DNA from: Empedobacter falsenii
Lineage (GTDB): Bacteria > Bacteroidota > Bacteroidia > Flavobacteriales > Weeksellaceae
DNA: 64,000 bases
Assembly: GCF_013488205.1 (NCBI RefSeq)
Contig: NZ_CP040908.1
Location: forward strand, 1,341,876 to 1,405,875
Reading direction: 5' to 3'
The notes under the pieces were generated by a model. The model ran no database searches and was not told the origin of the DNA. It saw nothing but the letters and a program-made list of their open reading frames with translations. This document shows, piece after piece, positions 62,784 through 64,000 of the stretch; the stretch's first letter is position 1, and every line of letters starts with the position of its first letter. Both the position numbers and the translations under genes were made by a program.

Positions 62784-63434
62784 TTATTTTAGGTCATATG
62801 AATATCCTATTTCTTTCAGGTCCTTTTCAAGTTGTTTCCAATCTTCAAGTTCCTCTACGATTGTTAAAACCATTTCTTTTGTTAAGGTTTTCCCGTTATA
62901 TATTTCTGTTACGGTTTTTAATGGGATTCCAGTTTCTATAAAACTTTCTTCAAAATATTCAGTAGCCCAATCAATGTAAGTTTGTGGATTACCATCAAAA
63001 ATTTCTAAAAATTCATCAGATCCATCTTGAAAATGTTCAAGTTTTCCGATTTTCCATTTATTTTGTTTTGTAGTCCAAATGCAGAATGTTGATCCAATTG
63101 ATTGTACAGGTTCTCCAAATATAAACTCATTAAATATTTCAGGCATTTCCTGAGTTAATTTTTCTTTTGCAGGAAGTTTTTCTTCGAAATCATAGAGCTC
63201 GTGAGCAAACCCATTTATTACACAACCTTCTTGCACAAATAAAATTAGCATTTGGTCTCCTTCACCATTTCTCATTTCGAAAAATTCTTCATTTTCTGAC
63301 CACTTGTCATTATACGAATAGTAACGATATTCCCATTCTTGCGAAAGAATAGCATCTAAGACAGAGATTGCTTTGCAAATTGACTTTAGTTTTCTTGGAT
63401 CAGGGAGTGAATTAATATTTTTAGTTGATATCAT
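62784..63434 (-). CDS. Hypothetical protein
   Basis: A 216-residue cytoplasmic protein. The N-terminus (ISTKNINSLPDPRKLKSICK, AISVLDAILSQEWEYRYYSY) and a GEGDQMLILFVQEGCVINGFAHE strand-turn-helix segment look conserved in other Flavobacteriia proteins that I recall without a named function. It is Glu- and Trp-rich, with no enzyme motif. It resembles small acidic immunity-type proteins in composition, but there is no toxin neighbour. It converges with the LytTR gene. Confidence 0.55.
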   Translation of the reverse strand: MISTKNINSLPDPRKLKSICKAISVLDAILSQEWEYRYYSYNDKWSENEEFFEMRNGEGDQMLILFVQEGCVINGFAHELYDFEEKLPAKEKLTQEMPEIFNEFIFGEPVQSIGSTFCIWTTKQNKWKIGKLEHFQDGSDEFLEIFDGNPQTYIDWATEYFEESFIETGIPLKTVTEIYNGKTLTKEMVLTIVEELEDWKQLEKDLKEIGYSYDLK

Positions 63435-63690
63435 TTTGTCAAGTATGTTCGATTTACGCTTGCAGCTAACATTGCTTTTTTACGAAACTACTATAGTTTT
63501 AGTTTTGTAAAAAACACCTATATCTATCTTCCGTATTATTATTCCAAACATACAACAACTATTTTACAATAAATTACGATTTCTTGTAAAAACAAAAACC
63601 TAGCTTAAAAAAACTTAGCGAGGTTTTACAGTTTATTTTTTATCTGAAATGTCTATTTATGTAACAGTTAGCTATGTTTTCAGAAATGTT

Positions 63691-64000
63691 TTATTCTACT
63701 TCATTCAATTTATTTAAAAAAACAGTAAGCTTTTCCTCATCTATAGAAAAATCTTTTTTAATAACATTATTTTCAGTGAGGGCAAAGATTAATTGATTTC
63801 TCCCTACAATTTTACTACTTGTAAATTGTTTTTCTTGGAGTATAAAAGTAACTTTATTTGTAAACTTACCGTTTCCTAAAGGTTGGATTTCTCCTTTAAT
63901 TATTTCAACATTTTTTAAGTTGTAGATGTAGAAATTATTTCCATTCTTTTGATAATTAAATGCTATTTGATTATTTAGGAAAATATTTTCTTTATCAAAC
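63691..64000 (-). CDS. Hypothetical protein, C-terminal fragment at window edge
   Basis: An open minus-strand frame with no stop up to the window end; it stops at 63691-63693. About 103 codons are visible (VEIIKGEIQPLGNGKFTNKV, FILQEKQFTSSKIVGRNQLI, then FALTENNVIKKDFSI). The sequence is strand-rich, Asn/Lys-rich and not recognised. The start lies beyond the window. Confidence 0.55.
   Translation of the reverse strand, partial: FDKENIFLNNQIAFNYQKNGNNFYIYNLKNVEIIKGEIQPLGNGKFTNKVTFILQEKQFTSSKIVGRNQLIFALTENNVIKKDFSIDEEKLTVFLNKLNEVE

Overview
The window is AT-rich DNA from a Bacteroidota bacterium, most likely a Flavobacteriia/Weeksellaceae member such as Empedobacter or a relative (genus is an inference). 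Signs for this are SusC/SusD genes, a Bacteroidota-type (subtype iii) type VI secretion system (T6SS) with TssN/O/P/R-like parts, a YtxJ-like protein, lipoproteins ending in simple Cys lipoboxes, and weak ribosome binding sites. No rRNA, tRNA, CRISPR array or intact insertion sequence was seen.

Layout: (1) 1-2972, housekeeping edge: GH3-like C-terminus, hotdog thioesterase, small secreted and membrane proteins, e(P4)-type acid phosphatase lipoprotein. (2) 3026-19536, main T6SSiii locus as two divergent arms. The minus arm holds envelope parts (tssR, PKD-containing tssP-like, two tssO-like genes) and a response regulator lacking its phospho-acceptor Asp. The plus arm holds clpV/tssH, a lytic transglycosylase, tssE, tssF, tssG, tssN, tssK, tssB, tssC and a TssQ-like lipoprotein. 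(3) 19626-26744, a 7-alpha-hydroxysteroid-dehydrogenase-like SDR, an unusual FAD monooxygenase, and a biotin operon (ferritin-like di-iron protein, bioF, bioD, bioB, bioA) with no bioC/bioH inside it. (4) 27018-36157, a minus-strand run of redox/detoxification genes, two cold-shock genes, a KAS III-like enzyme and a repeat-containing surface protein. (5) 36158-42738, the T6SS payload locus: hcp (tssD), vgrG (tssI), a VgrG-linked putative cysteine amidase effector, and a tandem array of toxin-tail copies each followed by a putative periplasmic immunity gene. (6) 43415-52985, ytxJ, a SusC/SusD pair with a PI-PLC-like phosphodiesterase and a metallophosphoesterase, and a CopD-like membrane protein. 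(7) 53068-59121, cupin, DoxX, FAD oxidase, and two successive hydrolase plus Crp/Fnr-regulator pairs. (8) 59223-62633, an outer-membrane-type protein and partner gene divergent from a LytS/LytTR two-component pair, with two inverted 21-bp-spaced repeat pairs between them. (9) 62784-64000, two hypothetical genes.

The most interesting region is the T6SS payload array (37158-40245). One full effector gene plus one partial and one vestigial copy of its C-terminal toxin tail each precede a different immunity-type gene, as in orphan-module arrays of CDI/Rhs toxins. The effector frame is broken by an apparent single-base deletion between its putative catalytic His and Cys. Its immunity gene is cut short inside a TA dinucleotide run whose length could switch the C-terminus on and off. 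Other leads are the di-iron protein heading the biotin operon (possible unknown pimelate step) and the four-site LytTR-type operator.
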